The notes: generated by a model from the letters alone, not told the origin. DNA of 64,000 nt from Planctomycetota bacterium (GCA_016794425.1 JAEUHR010000003.1:62001-126000), one strand, 5' to 3'; shown: positions 1 through 8,064, counted from the first letter of the stretch. Numbers and translations: made by a program.

Positions 1-164
1 AGCGCCTCGGGCGCCTCTACGACCGCGAGGTCAAGGCCGTCGTCAAGCGTGCGCTGGGCCTGATGGAGCCGATCGTCACCGTGCTGCTCGGCGTCGTCGT
101 CGGTGGCATCGCGGTGCTGGTCGTGACCACGATCTACTCGGCGATGAAGGGGCTCGGCCGATGA
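1..164 (+). CDS. Type II secretion/type IV pilus inner-membrane platform protein, GspF/PilC-like (3' end only)
   Basis: Only the last 53 codons are inside the window (reading frame begins at base 3). The visible tail has a short charged stretch, the motif LMEPIVTVLLGVVVGG and a final hydrophobic helix ending in IYSAMKGLGR. This 'MEP' motif followed by a long hydrophobic segment is the C-terminal signature of GspF/PilC proteins, which sit in the inner membrane and couple the assembly ATPase to pilin polymerisation. The stop overlaps the next start as ATGA, so it is the upstream member of the pilus/secretion operon that follows. The bulk of the protein lies outside the window. Confidence 0.85.
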   Translation, partial: RLGRLYDREVKAVVKRALGLMEPIVTVLLGVVVGGIAVLVVTTIYSAMKGLGR

Positions 165-964
165 GCGCGGTGCCATCCCACGCACGGGCCGGCCGCCGCG
201 ACCACGGCTTCGCGCTGCTGGTGCTGCTCGGCATCGTCGGCATCGGCTCGGTCGGCATCCTGCTGGCCGTGCAGGCGATCGCGAACGTCGGCGCCGACCG
301 CGTGCTGCGCACCGAGCGCAACCTGCACACGGCGGCCGCCGCGGTGCGCGCGTCGTTCGTCGCCAACGGCGCGTTCGCGGGGTCGCTGACCGCTGCGGCC
401 ACGGCCGGCGGACTCGACCCGACCGCATCGTGGCGTCGCGATCCGTGGTTCGACGCCGATCTGCAGTACCGGAACGTCGCGACCGGCCGCCGGCTGCGCA
501 GCCGGGGCCCGGACCTGCGGCTCAACACCGCCGACGACGTCGACGTCGTCGTCGCCGCCGAACCGATCGTGCGCAGCCGACAGCGGGGCCGCCTGCGGCT
601 GATCCGCGCCGTGCTGGCGCGCAGCCCGTACGCGTTCTCGGCGTCGATGTCGCCGACGGATGCGGCGGCGATGCTCGACGCGTTGCGCGACCACGCGATC
701 GCCCTGCGCCGGTGGCGCACGGCCGACACGGCGGCGCGCGTGGCGCTGCAGGCCACGCTCGACGCCAGCACCGCGACCGTCACCGCGCTGCGCGCTGCCT
801 ACGGCCTGCCCGCGCTGCCCGGCGTGACCGCGCTGCTGGTGGCGCTCGGCATCCCGGACACGCGCGCCTACGACGGCAACGGCCGGCGCTGGCTCACCGA
901 CCCGGTGCTGGGCGTGCGCGCGCGCGGCTACGACCGCCAGGGAGGCACCGATGACGACATGTGA
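161..964 (+). CDS. Atypical pseudopilin-like protein (GspK-like N-terminus)
   Basis: 267 residues. Residues 17-40 hold a pilin-like hydrophobic helix beginning HGFALLVLLGIVG, preceded by a basic leader, so it should enter the inner membrane like a prepilin. The residue where pilins carry the conserved Glu5 is a hydrophobic Val. Among pseudopilins that absence is typical of GspK, the tip subunit, but this protein is shorter than most GspK. The rest is an Arg/Ala-rich soluble domain with no motif I recognise. It overlaps the upstream GspF-like gene by 4 bases and the downstream GspG-like gene by 14 bases, which supports one operon. A minor pseudopilin at the tip is the most likely role; a dedicated accessory protein is possible. 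Confidence 0.7.
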   Translation: MSAVPSHARAGRRDHGFALLVLLGIVGIGSVGILLAVQAIANVGADRVLRTERNLHTAAAAVRASFVANGAFAGSLTAAATAGGLDPTASWRRDPWFDADLQYRNVATGRRLRSRGPDLRLNTADDVDVVVAAEPIVRSRQRGRLRLIRAVLARSPYAFSASMSPTDAAAMLDALRDHAIALRRWRTADTAARVALQATLDASTATVTALRAAYGLPALPGVTALLVALGIPDTRAYDGNGRRWLTDPVLGVRARGYDRQGGTDDDM

Positions 965-1601
965 CCGGCAGCGCGGCTTCACGCTGATCGAACTGATCGT
1001 CGTGCTGGGGATCCTCGGCATCCTGCTGGCTGCGGCCGTGCCGATGGCCACCGCGGTGCTGTCGGCCGACCGGCGGCAGGAGGCCCGCGCGGAGCTGGCG
1101 ACGATCGCCGCGGCGCTGGAGTCGTACTACCTGGAGCACGCCGCGTTCCCCGCGACGCTGGCCGACGCGACGTTCACCGGCCTGCACCTGCAGCCCGGTG
1201 TCGACCGGACGGCCGCGGTCGATCCGTTCGGCGCCGGCCAGGACTACCTCTACCTGGTCGATGCGACCGCCAACACCGCGTCGGTCTGGAGCCGCGGCGA
1301 GAACGCGCGCAACAACGCCGGCGGCACCGACGACCTGCTGGTCGTCGTGCACGGCGCCGTGCCGGGCACGGCGCGCACGTGGCAGCGCTTCCGGCTGATC
1401 GTCGAACTGCTGGCCGACCACATCGAGGCCGGCGGTTCGGTCGCCGGCCCGTGGCCGGTGCTGCGCGCCGCGATCGGACTCGGCGCGGCCTACGACGCGG
1501 ACGGCTACGGCACGCCGTTCGACTGGAACGAGACCACGCACACGCTGACCAGTGCCGGCCCGGACCGCACGCTCGGCACGGCCGACGACATCACCCTGTG
1601 A
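951..1601 (+). CDS. Type II secretion/type IV pilus major pseudopilin, GspG-like
   Basis: 216 residues. The N-terminus has the textbook prepilin signal: basic leader, cleavage site before GFTLIELIVVLGILG, conserved Glu5 and a long hydrophobic helix. The soluble part contains a GspG-like stretch (AELATIAAALESYYLEH, then VDPFGAGQDYLY) typical of the alpha-beta pseudopilin fold. A clean GGAGG lies five bases before the ATG, inside the end of the previous gene. The protein is longer than classical GspG (about 140), with an extra C-terminal region ending SAGPDRTLGTADDITL that resembles the tail of the previous gene (GPDLRLNTADD), a 'TADD' motif often seen in planctomycete pilins. It is expected to form the periplasmic pseudopilus. 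Confidence 0.85.
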   Translation: MTTCDRQRGFTLIELIVVLGILGILLAAAVPMATAVLSADRRQEARAELATIAAALESYYLEHAAFPATLADATFTGLHLQPGVDRTAAVDPFGAGQDYLYLVDATANTASVWSRGENARNNAGGTDDLLVVVHGAVPGTARTWQRFRLIVELLADHIEAGGSVAGPWPVLRAAIGLGAAYDADGYGTPFDWNETTHTLTSAGPDRTLGTADDITL

Positions 1602-1606
1602 CCGCC

Positions 1607-3013
1607 ATGCAGACCCACGCGATCCTCGAACTCGACGAAGGTGCGCTGACGCTGACGCTCGGCGGCCGCGTCGGCAAGACCACGACGGTGGCGGCGTGCC
1701 ACCGCCAGCCGCTGGCCGACTGGTCGCGCGACAGCGTGACCGCGGCACTGCAGCCGCTGGCGCTGGACCTGCTGCAGGACGTCGACGGCGTGCACGTGGT
1801 GCTCGGCGATCGGCGCATGCAGCACTTCGTGCAGGTGCTGCCGCAGATGCCGGCGCGCGAGGTCGAAGAGTTCGTCGGCCGCGAAGCGCTGCGACTGACC
1901 AGCATGCCCGCGGTCGGCGAAGTGCTGGCGTCGGTGCGGCTCGTGCGGCGGTTGCCCGGCAAGCTGGTCGTCGGCGGCAGCGCGCTGCCGCGCAGCGTCT
2001 GGGAGCCGGTGCGGCAGGCGATCCAGGCCTGCGGCGTCGCCGTGCACGGCGTGCATTCGACCGAGTCGTGTCTCGCGCTGGCCGTGCCGGCCGGCACCGA
2101 GGATCGCTACGCGGTCGTCGAGTGCGCCGGCGGCCGCGCGCGCTTCGCGTTGTGCGACGGCGGCTCGCCGGTGCAGGTGCGCCGCTTCATGGTCGGCACC
2201 GCCGAGAGCAACCCCGAAGCACTGGCCGCGCAGCTGGCGCTCGAACTGCCGCGCACGCTCGAGTGGCTGCGCGAGACCGGGCATCAGCCGCCGTCGGTCC
2301 TGGTGCTCGGCAACCGCATCAGCGTCGACGAGGCCACGCTCGACACGATCCGCGGCGACCTCGCCCGCGTGGTGTTGCCGTCGCTGGTCGGCGAGGCCAG
2401 CCGCGGCTTCGAGGCGCCGAGCCTCGCCAGCACCGCGCTGCTCGAGAAAGTCGCTGCCGGGCGAACGCCGGCCGCGCTGTCGGCGGCGCCGCGGCTCGTG
2501 CTGCCGCCGTCGCCGCTGCGCATGTTGTGGCTCGCGGCCGCGATCGCGGTCGGCGGCGCCTTCCTGTGGCACGGCGCGCGCGACCTGACCGTCAGCGCGA
2601 CGACGGCCCAGCAGCTGGCCGAGGTCGGGCGCGAACACGAGGTGCTGCGCCAGCGGCTGGTCGAACTGACCGGCACCGACAACGGGGCTCTGGCGAACGA
2701 GGACGCCGCGCGGATGACGCTGGCTCTGGGTCGGCGGCGGCCGATCAGCCGGCTGGTGGCCGAGGTCAGCGAGGCCGCGGCGGCCGACGTGCTGCTCGAC
2801 TCGCTGCAGTTCGCGAGCAAGGAACGTGTGGTCGTGTCGGGCGTCGTGCGCGGCACGTCGCGCGCCGCGGCGCTGGCACTGCTGGCCGAGTTCGCGAGTC
2901 GGCTCGGCGGCCTGCCGTACCTCGACGGCGGCGGCCAGGAGGACGTCGGCGAGGTCGCCGGCATGCCGAACCACTTCCGCTTCCGGCTCGGACTCGCGTG
3001 GAGGATGTCGTGA
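1607..3013 (+). CDS. PilM-PilN-like fusion (GspL-like cytoplasmic/inner-membrane assembly protein)
   Basis: 468 residues. The first ~330 residues look like an actin-like PilM/GspL cytoplasmic domain (start MQTHAILELDEGALTL, later YAVVECAGGRARFAL, resembling phosphate-binding turns). A single membrane helix follows (LRMLWLAAAIAVGGAFLW), then a coiled region and a small PilN-like ferredoxin fold. In many systems PilM and PilN are separate; here they appear as one chain, as in GspL. The ATG at 1607 lies five bases after the GspG-like stop and fits the family start; longer upstream reading frame is shadow. It should link the ATPase to the periplasmic alignment subcomplex. The stop overlaps the next start as GTGA. 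Confidence 0.75.
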   Translation: MQTHAILELDEGALTLTLGGRVGKTTTVAACHRQPLADWSRDSVTAALQPLALDLLQDVDGVHVVLGDRRMQHFVQVLPQMPAREVEEFVGREALRLTSMPAVGEVLASVRLVRRLPGKLVVGGSALPRSVWEPVRQAIQACGVAVHGVHSTESCLALAVPAGTEDRYAVVECAGGRARFALCDGGSPVQVRRFMVGTAESNPEALAAQLALELPRTLEWLRETGHQPPSVLVLGNRISVDEATLDTIRGDLARVVLPSLVGEASRGFEAPSLASTALLEKVAAGRTPAALSAAPRLVLPPSPLRMLWLAAAIAVGGAFLWHGARDLTVSATTAQQLAEVGREHEVLRQRLVELTGTDNGALANEDAARMTLALGRRRPISRLVAEVSEAAAADVLLDSLQFASKERVVVSGVVRGTSRAAALALLAEFASRLGGLPYLDGGGQEDVGEVAGMPNHFRFRLGLAWRMS

Positions 3014-3516
3014 TCAAGCTGCGTCGCAGCACCGTGGTGGTCGGTCTCGTCGTCGTGGCGACGCTGGTGCCGATGGCGTTCGCCGGCGTGGCGCGGCTCG
3101 TGCGCTGGCAGCGCGAGGGCGTGCTCGAGGGCGAACGCACGCGGCTCGCCGAGTACCGGGCTCAGGTCGAAGAGGCCGAGTGGCGCGGTGCCGTGACGGT
3201 CGAGTCGCAACAGCCGACGTACCGGCTGCTCGAGGGTGCCGAGGTCGCCGCGACCCTGCAGGCCGTGCAGACGCTGGCCGACGGCAGCGGCGTCACGCTG
3301 GTTTCGGCCAAGGCCTCGCCGACCGCGAGCGACGGCCGGCAGCTGTTCCTGTTGGCGGGCCGTGGACGACCGCAGCAGTTGTGTTCGCTGGTCGCGGCGA
3401 TCGAGCGCCACGAGCGCCTGATCGTCGTCGAGAGCGGCCGCGTCACGCCGCGCGACGACCAGGAGGTCGAGTTCGAACTCGGGCTCGCGACCTGGCACCG
3501 GGGAGGCGAACGATGA
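3010..3516 (+). CDS. PilO/GspM-like alignment subcomplex protein
   Basis: 168 residues starting at a GTG that overlaps the previous stop (GTGA). There is one N-terminal membrane helix (STVVVGLVVVATLVPMAFAG), a short charged coiled region, and a compact periplasmic domain of about 110 residues. The size, topology and position between a PilM/PilN-like and a PilP-like gene are those of PilO/GspM, which forms the inner-membrane alignment complex. Sequence similarity in this family is always weak, so the call rests on topology and gene order. The downstream gene overlaps by 4 bases. Confidence 0.65.
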   Translation: MIKLRRSTVVVGLVVVATLVPMAFAGVARLVRWQREGVLEGERTRLAEYRAQVEEAEWRGAVTVESQQPTYRLLEGAEVAATLQAVQTLADGSGVTLVSAKASPTASDGRQLFLLAGRGRPQQLCSLVAAIERHERLIVVESGRVTPRDDQEVEFELGLATWHRGGER

Positions 3517-4157
3517 GCCGCCGTCAACGACGCAAGCAGAAGCGCACGAGTCCGGCCGTCGCGGTCGCGATGCTGGTGGTCGCCGGCAGCGTCGCGTTCG
3601 TGTCGCTGCGCGGGCAGTTCGGCGCCGCACCGCTGATCGGCGAAGCGCCGCCCGAGGCGTTCGTCGACGAGCCGGAGGCCGGCGAAGCGGCCGAAGCCGG
3701 CGACGACGAGGCGCCGGGCATCGATCTGCTGCTGAAGTACGGTTCGTGGCAGGCCGGCACGCCGGTGCGGATGGCGTTCGCCAGCATCGGCGGCGCCAGT
3801 GCCATGATCGCCGCGGCGCCGGCCGGTGAAGTCGCGTTGCCGACCCAGCGCTGGGTCGGTGCCGACCCGCCGCAGCTGCGGCTCGGCGTGGTCATGGTCG
3901 GCGACGCGGCGCGCCGCGCGGTCGTCGACGGCGCCGTCGTCGGCCTCGGCGACCAGATCGGCCGCGCGATCGTCGTCGCGATCGAACGCGACGTGCTGGT
4001 GCTGACGTGGGGCGGCAAGCGCCTCACCTACGACCTCGACAACGCCTGGCCGCGCGAGTTCCGCGCCGAGCTGCGCCGTCGGGGCACCGATCCGATGGCG
4101 TCGCCGGCCACCGGCACGACCGTCGCCAGGAAGGAATCGCAGGAGGAAGAGAAGTGA
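3513..4157 (+). CDS. PilP/GspC-like periplasmic connector
   Basis: 214 residues. It begins with a very basic stretch (MSRRQRRKQKR), then a membrane helix (VAVAMLVVAGSVAFVSL), an acidic linker, and a C-terminal domain with the PilP/GspC HR pattern: RLGVVMVGDAARRAVVDG, then VVGLGDQIGRAIV and a final beta pair. These domains bind the N-terminal domains of the secretin and bridge inner and outer membranes. It starts at an ATG overlapping the previous stop and its own stop overlaps the secretin start, so both partners are translationally coupled. Confidence 0.75.
   Translation: MSRRQRRKQKRTSPAVAVAMLVVAGSVAFVSLRGQFGAAPLIGEAPPEAFVDEPEAGEAAEAGDDEAPGIDLLLKYGSWQAGTPVRMAFASIGGASAMIAAAPAGEVALPTQRWVGADPPQLRLGVVMVGDAARRAVVDGAVVGLGDQIGRAIVVAIERDVLVLTWGGKRLTYDLDNAWPREFRAELRRRGTDPMASPATGTTVARKESQEEEK
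4141..4146 (+). promoter_or_regulatory. Ribosome binding site of the secretin gene
   Basis: AGGAGG, seven bases before the GTG at 4154. It decides the start against longer open frame upstream and shows that the secretin can be initiated independently although its gene is coupled to the one before. Confidence 0.7.
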
Positions 4158-6394
4158 AGTCGCTGCCTCGTCAATTCTCGGTCGCCGCGGCGGCAGTCGC
4201 CGTCGTGGGCTGCGCCTCGCAGAGCGGCGGTTCGCCGCCCCGGCTCGACCATCTCGATGGCGCCGGCGCGCCGGTGTTCCAGCCGATGCTGGTCGTGCCG
4301 CTGCCGGCGCTGCAGACCGGAGCGCCCGCACCGGGCCGCCAGGTCGAAGCGCTGCAGGCCCGCAACTCGCCGGTCGGCGACGTGCTGCTGACGCTGTTCC
4401 GCGACTCGGACATCAACCTGTTGATCGAGCCCGACGTGCAGGCCGCGGCGTGCACGTTCGACATCAAGCGGGCGACGATCGAGGAGGCGTTCGAGGCGCT
4501 GCTGCAGAGCCAGGACCTCGGCTACGAGTGGGACGGCAGCTTCCTGCGCGTCAGCACGATGGTGCGCGACACCGTGCACGTCGACATCATGGACGCCTCG
4601 AGCCAGCCGAGCGGCTCCGAACAGTCGTCGTCGCCGACCGGGGACAGCGGCAGCGCCAGCGGCGCCAGCCGCTTCTGGGAGGAAGTGCAGACCAACCTGC
4701 CGAGCCTGCTCGGCGACGGCGGTTCGTACGTCGTCAACCGCACCGCGTCGTCGATCCACGTGCGCGCGCGGCCGAGCGGCGTCGGTCGGTTGCGCGAGTA
4801 CGTCGGCACGACGATGCGCCGGGCCAACCAGCAGGTGTCGCTCGAAGCGCGCATCCTCGAGGTGCGGCTCGACGACGAGTACAGCCTCGGCGTCAACTGG
4901 TCGCTGCTGCCGGGCCTGTTCAACAGCAACAAGGTCGGCCAGGCCGGCGGCGGCGCCGTGCTGCGGCAGGCGGCCGCGTCGGGCGGCGCCGCGTTCTCGT
5001 TCGGCATCCTGGACACGAACGACTTCTCGTTGTTCGTCGACGCGCTCGAACAGCAGGGGCAGGTGCGGGTGCTGAGCAGCCCGCGCGTGTCGACGATGAA
5101 CAACCAGCCGGCGGCGATCGGCGTCACGGACCAGATCCCGTACATCACGCGCGAGATCCTCGACGACCAGGGCGTGGCCCGCACCGAGTTCGGCGTCGAG
5201 TTCGTCGAAGCAGGGGTCACGCTGGACGTGCGGCCGATGATCGGCGACGACGGCATGCTGTCGGTGTCGATCACGCCGCAGGTCCGCGAACAGACCGGCA
5301 CGGTCGTGACGCCGGACGGTCTCGTCACGGTGCCGATCATCGCCGAACGGCAGGCGACGACGTCGGTGCGCGTCGCCGACGGGCAGGCGATCGCGATCGG
5401 CGGCCTGCGCAGCACGCGCAAGAGCGAGACGCGGCAGGGCGTGCCGTTCCTGATGAACGTGCCGCTGCTGGGCCAGCTGTTCTCGAACACCGTGCAGGAG
5501 CGCGGCGAGGTCGAGCTGATGATCGTGCTGGTGCCGCGCGTGCTCGACGACACCTGGATCACCGAGGAGATCGCGCGCGGTTCGCACCGGCTCGTGCAGC
5601 TGCGGCGCGACTTCCAGTGGAACGCGATCGGCCTCGACGGCTACCGGCCCGAGGACTGGTCCGGCGGCTCGCTGCAGGGCGATGCGCAGGCGGCCACGCG
5701 GCCAGGGGTGCGCGTGCCCGATGCGCGGCCGGCCGAGGCCACGCCGGACCGCGGCGCGACGATCACGCGACGGGGACTCGCCGGACACCTGCTGGCGGCC
5801 GCGAGCCGCCGGCTCGCCGCCGGCGACCAGGCGAACGCGCTGCACGAGATCGACCGTGCGCTGCAGCTCGAACCGGACCGTGCGGAGGCGCTGATCGCCG
5901 CCGCCGTGTTGTGCGAGCGCCGCGGCGAACGGGCGCGCGCGCGCCAGCTGTTCGATCGCGCGCTCGAACGCAACCCCGACGACGTGATCGGGCTCAGCGG
6001 CCGCGGCGCGCTGGAACTCGACGACGGTTCGCCGTTCGCGGCGCGGCGTTACTTCGAGCGGGCGCACCTGCTCGGCCAGACGCCGCTGACCGCGGCGAAC
6101 CTGGCCGCGGCGCTGCTGGCGCTCGGCGACTGCGAAGCGGCGCGCGAGCTGCTGGTCGGCGCACGGCGCGACGACGCACCGCCGGAACTGCACGGCAACC
6201 TCGCGTTCGCGCAGCTGCAGCTCGGCCAGGTGCAGGAGGCCCGCGAGAGCCTGCGCCGCGCGCTGGCTGCCGGCGCCGACGCGCGCAACCCGCGCCTCGT
6301 GGCGCTCGATCGGCTGATCGGCGACGCCGAGCAGGCGGCCGCTGCCGCGGCGGCGGCGGCGGGCACGGCGTCCGCGCCGGCCAGCGACGGCTGA
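4154..6394 (+). CDS. Secretin (GspD/PilQ/MshL-like lipoprotein) with C-terminal TPR domain
   Basis: 746 residues from a GTG at 4154; AGGAGG at 4141-4146 sits seven bases before it, and the start overlaps the previous stop. A lipobox (VAVVGCAS) marks it as an outer-membrane lipoprotein. Residues ~75-140 form a secretin N-terminal domain (VGDVLLTLFRDSDINLLIE). The secretin core follows: SLEARILEVRLDDEYSLGVNW, VRVLSSPRVSTMNNQPA, GVTLDVRPMIGDDGMLS, and the gate/lip signature VPLLGQLFSN ending in ELMIVLVPRVL. After residue ~540 comes a linker and then about four TPR units (for example ANALHEIDRALQLEPDRAEA). Fusing TPRs, usually supplied by a separate pilotin-like protein, to the secretin is unusual. 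It forms the outer-membrane pore of the operon's machine. Confidence 0.9.
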   Translation: MKSLPRQFSVAAAAVAVVGCASQSGGSPPRLDHLDGAGAPVFQPMLVVPLPALQTGAPAPGRQVEALQARNSPVGDVLLTLFRDSDINLLIEPDVQAAACTFDIKRATIEEAFEALLQSQDLGYEWDGSFLRVSTMVRDTVHVDIMDASSQPSGSEQSSSPTGDSGSASGASRFWEEVQTNLPSLLGDGGSYVVNRTASSIHVRARPSGVGRLREYVGTTMRRANQQVSLEARILEVRLDDEYSLGVNWSLLPGLFNSNKVGQAGGGAVLRQAAASGGAAFSFGILDTNDFSLFVDALEQQGQVRVLSSPRVSTMNNQPAAIGVTDQIPYITREILDDQGVARTEFGVEFVEAGVTLDVRPMIGDDGMLSVSITPQVREQTGTVVTPDGLVTVPIIAERQATTSVRVADGQAIAIGGLRSTRKSETRQGVPFLMNVPLLGQLFSNTVQERGEVELMIVLVPRVLDDTWITEEIARGSHRLVQLRRDFQWNAIGLDGYRPEDWSGGSLQGDAQAATRPGVRVPDARPAEATPDRGATITRRGLAGHLLAAASRRLAAGDQANALHEIDRALQLEPDRAEALIAAAVLCERRGERARARQLFDRALERNPDDVIGLSGRGALELDDGSPFAARRYFERAHLLGQTPLTAANLAAALLALGDCEAARELLVGARRDDAPPELHGNLAFAQLQLGQVQEARESLRRALAAGADARNPRLVALDRLIGDAEQAAAAAAAAAGTASAPASDG

Positions 6395-6395
6395 T

Positions 6396-6668
6396 TCAGT
6401 TGGCCGACGGCGCGTGCGCGGCGCGCGCCTCGTCGTCGGGCAGCTGCATGTCGAGCGCGACCAGCGCCGCCAGGTGCACGGCCGTCTGCTCCGGGCGCTG
6501 CTGCACCAGTTCGCGCGCGACGGCGACGAACTCGCGGAACGTCAGCACCCCGCCGGTGCCGCGCTGCAGCAGCTGGCTGCCGAACAGCAGCGCGTGCGGG
6601 GTCATCAGGCGGCGCAGGGCGGTGCGGGTCGTCGTCGGCGGGGTCGTCGTCGGGGGCGGGATCGGCAT
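6396..6668 (-). CDS. Small hypothetical protein
   Basis: 90 residues, read leftward and ending two bases after the convergent secretin stop. It starts with a Pro/Thr-rich low-complexity leader (MPIPPPTTTPPTTTRT) and continues with an amphipathic helical region (HALLFGSQLLQRGTGGVLTFREF...ARELVQQRPEQTAVHLAAL). No signal peptide, membrane helix or known motif is visible. Amino-acid composition of the second half looks protein-like, the leader less so. Function unknown; it may be transcribed alone. Confidence 0.5.
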   Translation of the reverse strand: MPIPPPTTTPPTTTRTALRRLMTPHALLFGSQLLQRGTGGVLTFREFVAVARELVQQRPEQTAVHLAALVALDMQLPDDEARAAHAPSAN

Positions 6669-6838
6669 GGCAGTGGTGTCCTCGTGGTGCGGCGGCGTGC
6701 CGCACGAGGAAGTGCGCGACCGGGGGGAACACCGCGCCGAAGGCGTCGAGGCCGCCCCCAAGGCACCGCGGCGTGCTTCTCGTGACGCCCCCAGCCGTGT
6801 GCCGCGGCCGCGCGCAGCGATGCTGCCGGTGGTGGCGT

Positions 6839-7807
6839 TCAGACCGACGCCGGCAGGCCGAGGTCGGCCAACAATCGGCGCCAGGCCGCGACCTCGCGCG
6901 CCGGCGCCACCAGCGGTTGCAGCGCGCGGGTCCGTTCGGCCAGCAACGTGCGGAAGTCGGCGTCGGTCGCCGCGCGCTGCAGCAGGGCCGCGAGGCCAAG
7001 GGCGTCGTCGACCGCGAACGTGGCGGGCCAGTCGCTGCCGAGCAGGCCGAGGTTGCCCGGCACCGCGGTCGCCAGCACCGGGGTGCCGGCCGCGATCGCC
7101 TCGGAGACCACGTTGGCGCCGCCTTCGGCCGCGGATGGCACGATGCAGGCGTGGCTGCCGGCCAGCAGTTCGAGCGCGCGGCGCCGCGGCAGCGGACCGA
7201 GCCACCGGAAGCGCGGTTCGGCGGCCGCCGCGGCGCGCGCTGCAGCGGCCAGTTCGGGTGCGCGCGCCTCGCCGGCGAGCACGACCCGCAGCGGCAGCGT
7301 GCGCGGCACCGCGGCCAGCGCGCGCACCACCAGCAGCGGGTCCTTGACCGGGCGCAGGTGGGCCAGCACGCAGGCGACGAACGGTTCGCGCGGGCGCGCC
7401 GCCGGCCGCGCCGTCGCCGACTGCACGATCGTGCGCGCCTTCGACCGCAGCGGCGGCGGCAGCACCTCGATCGCGAACGGCTGCAGTGCGACGATCGCGT
7501 CGGCGCGCTGCAGCGCGGCCAGCGCGGCCGGCGACGGCGCGAACGTCGGGTAGACGTCGGTGCCGGCCAGCAGCACGACCACGCGCAGCGCCGGCAGCGC
7601 GGCGGCCGCGGCCAGCACGCTGTCGGCGCTCTTGACCGCGTGCACCGCGACCAGCAGGTCGCACGGTTCGCCGCGCCAGCGTTCGACGATCCGGACCCGG
7701 GCGCCGAGGTGGCGCAGCACCGCGGCCCAGCGCAACGCCGTCACGCGGTTGCCGTGCCGGCTGCCGCGCGGCGACGGCGTCACGATCGTCGCGCGCAGGC
7801 CCGTCAC
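6839..7807 (-). CDS. senB: GT-B glycosyltransferase of the TIGR04348/SenB type (selenosugar synthase-like)
   Basis: 322 residues from a GTG at 7807 that overlaps the stop of the upstream selenoprotein (GTGA). The N-terminus reads IVTPSPRGSRHGNRVTALRW; the GNRVTALRW block is the hallmark of TIGR04348 proteins, whose characterised members (SenB) make a selenosugar from a UDP-sugar and selenophosphate. The C-terminal half has GT4-type features, including the EX7E-like EGGANVVSEAIAAGTPVLA that binds the nucleotide sugar. Coupling to a selenoprotein gene strengthens a role in selenium chemistry. No SenA (selenoneine synthase) or SelD is in the window, so the product beyond a possible selenosugar is unknown. 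Earlier starts up to 7903 are out of keeping with the family length. Confidence 0.8.
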   Translation of the reverse strand: MTGLRATIVTPSPRGSRHGNRVTALRWAAVLRHLGARVRIVERWRGEPCDLLVAVHAVKSADSVLAAAAALPALRVVVLLAGTDVYPTFAPSPAALAALQRADAIVALQPFAIEVLPPPLRSKARTIVQSATARPAARPREPFVACVLAHLRPVKDPLLVVRALAAVPRTLPLRVVLAGEARAPELAAAARAAAAAEPRFRWLGPLPRRRALELLAGSHACIVPSAAEGGANVVSEAIAAGTPVLATAVPGNLGLLGSDWPATFAVDDALGLAALLQRAATDADFRTLLAERTRALQPLVAPAREVAAWRRLLADLGLPASV

Positions 7808-8058
7808 CGGCGGGGGCGTTCGGCGCCCGTTCCCTTCTGACCGAGCCGCGCCAGCACTTCGGCCGGTTCGGGGAACCTGCCGTCGGCGCCGCGCTTGTCC
7901 CACAGCACCTTGCCGTCGCTGGCGACGCGGAAGTCGCCCTTGCCGCCCGGCAGCGTTTCGACCGCGGCGCCGGGCACGGCTGCCTGCAGGGCCGCGGCCA
8001 GACTGGCCGCGCGCGGCAGGTAGTTTCAGACCACGCAGTATTCGATCGTGATGCGCAT
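7804..8058 (-). CDS. Rdx/SelW-like selenoprotein with in-frame UGA (CxxU)
   Basis: 84 residues if the TGA at 8026-8028 is read as selenocysteine. The N-terminus is MRITIEYCVVU followed by NYLPRAASLAAALQ, giving Cys8-Val-Val-Sec11: exactly the CxxU (or CxxC) redox motif of Rdx-family (SelW/SelT/SelH-like) thioredoxin-fold proteins. The family's second signature is also present: VETLPGGKGDFRV and GKVLWDKRGADGRFPEP. Everything after the UGA stays open in the same frame and fits the family, so the codon is not a real stop. A hairpin of bacterial SECIS type begins 14 bases after the UGA. The gene overlaps the SenB-like gene by 4 bases. Rdx proteins are small thiol/selenol oxidoreductases of unknown partner. 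Confidence 0.85.
7993..8011 (-). promoter_or_regulatory. Putative bacterial SECIS element of the Rdx selenoprotein
   Basis: On the coding strand an 8-bp perfect stem (CGCGGCCA pairing with TGGCCGCG) closes on the loop GUC. The loop G is 23 bases after the UGA, within the spacing known for bSECIS elements (roughly 16-37), and these normally have a G at the start of a small loop. The loop context AGUCU resembles the AGGUCU loop of the E. coli fdhF SECIS, which SelB binds. The hairpin lies within coding sequence, as bacterial SECIS elements do. Confidence 0.7.
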
Positions 8059-8064
8059 GCCGCG

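Noticed and set aside
1505..2974. Long antisense open frame across the PilM-PilN-like gene
   Set aside because: Such frames arise everywhere in DNA of this GC content; the residues are Arg/His/Gln-rich with no coherent fold, while the sense frame matches a family and fits the operon overlaps.
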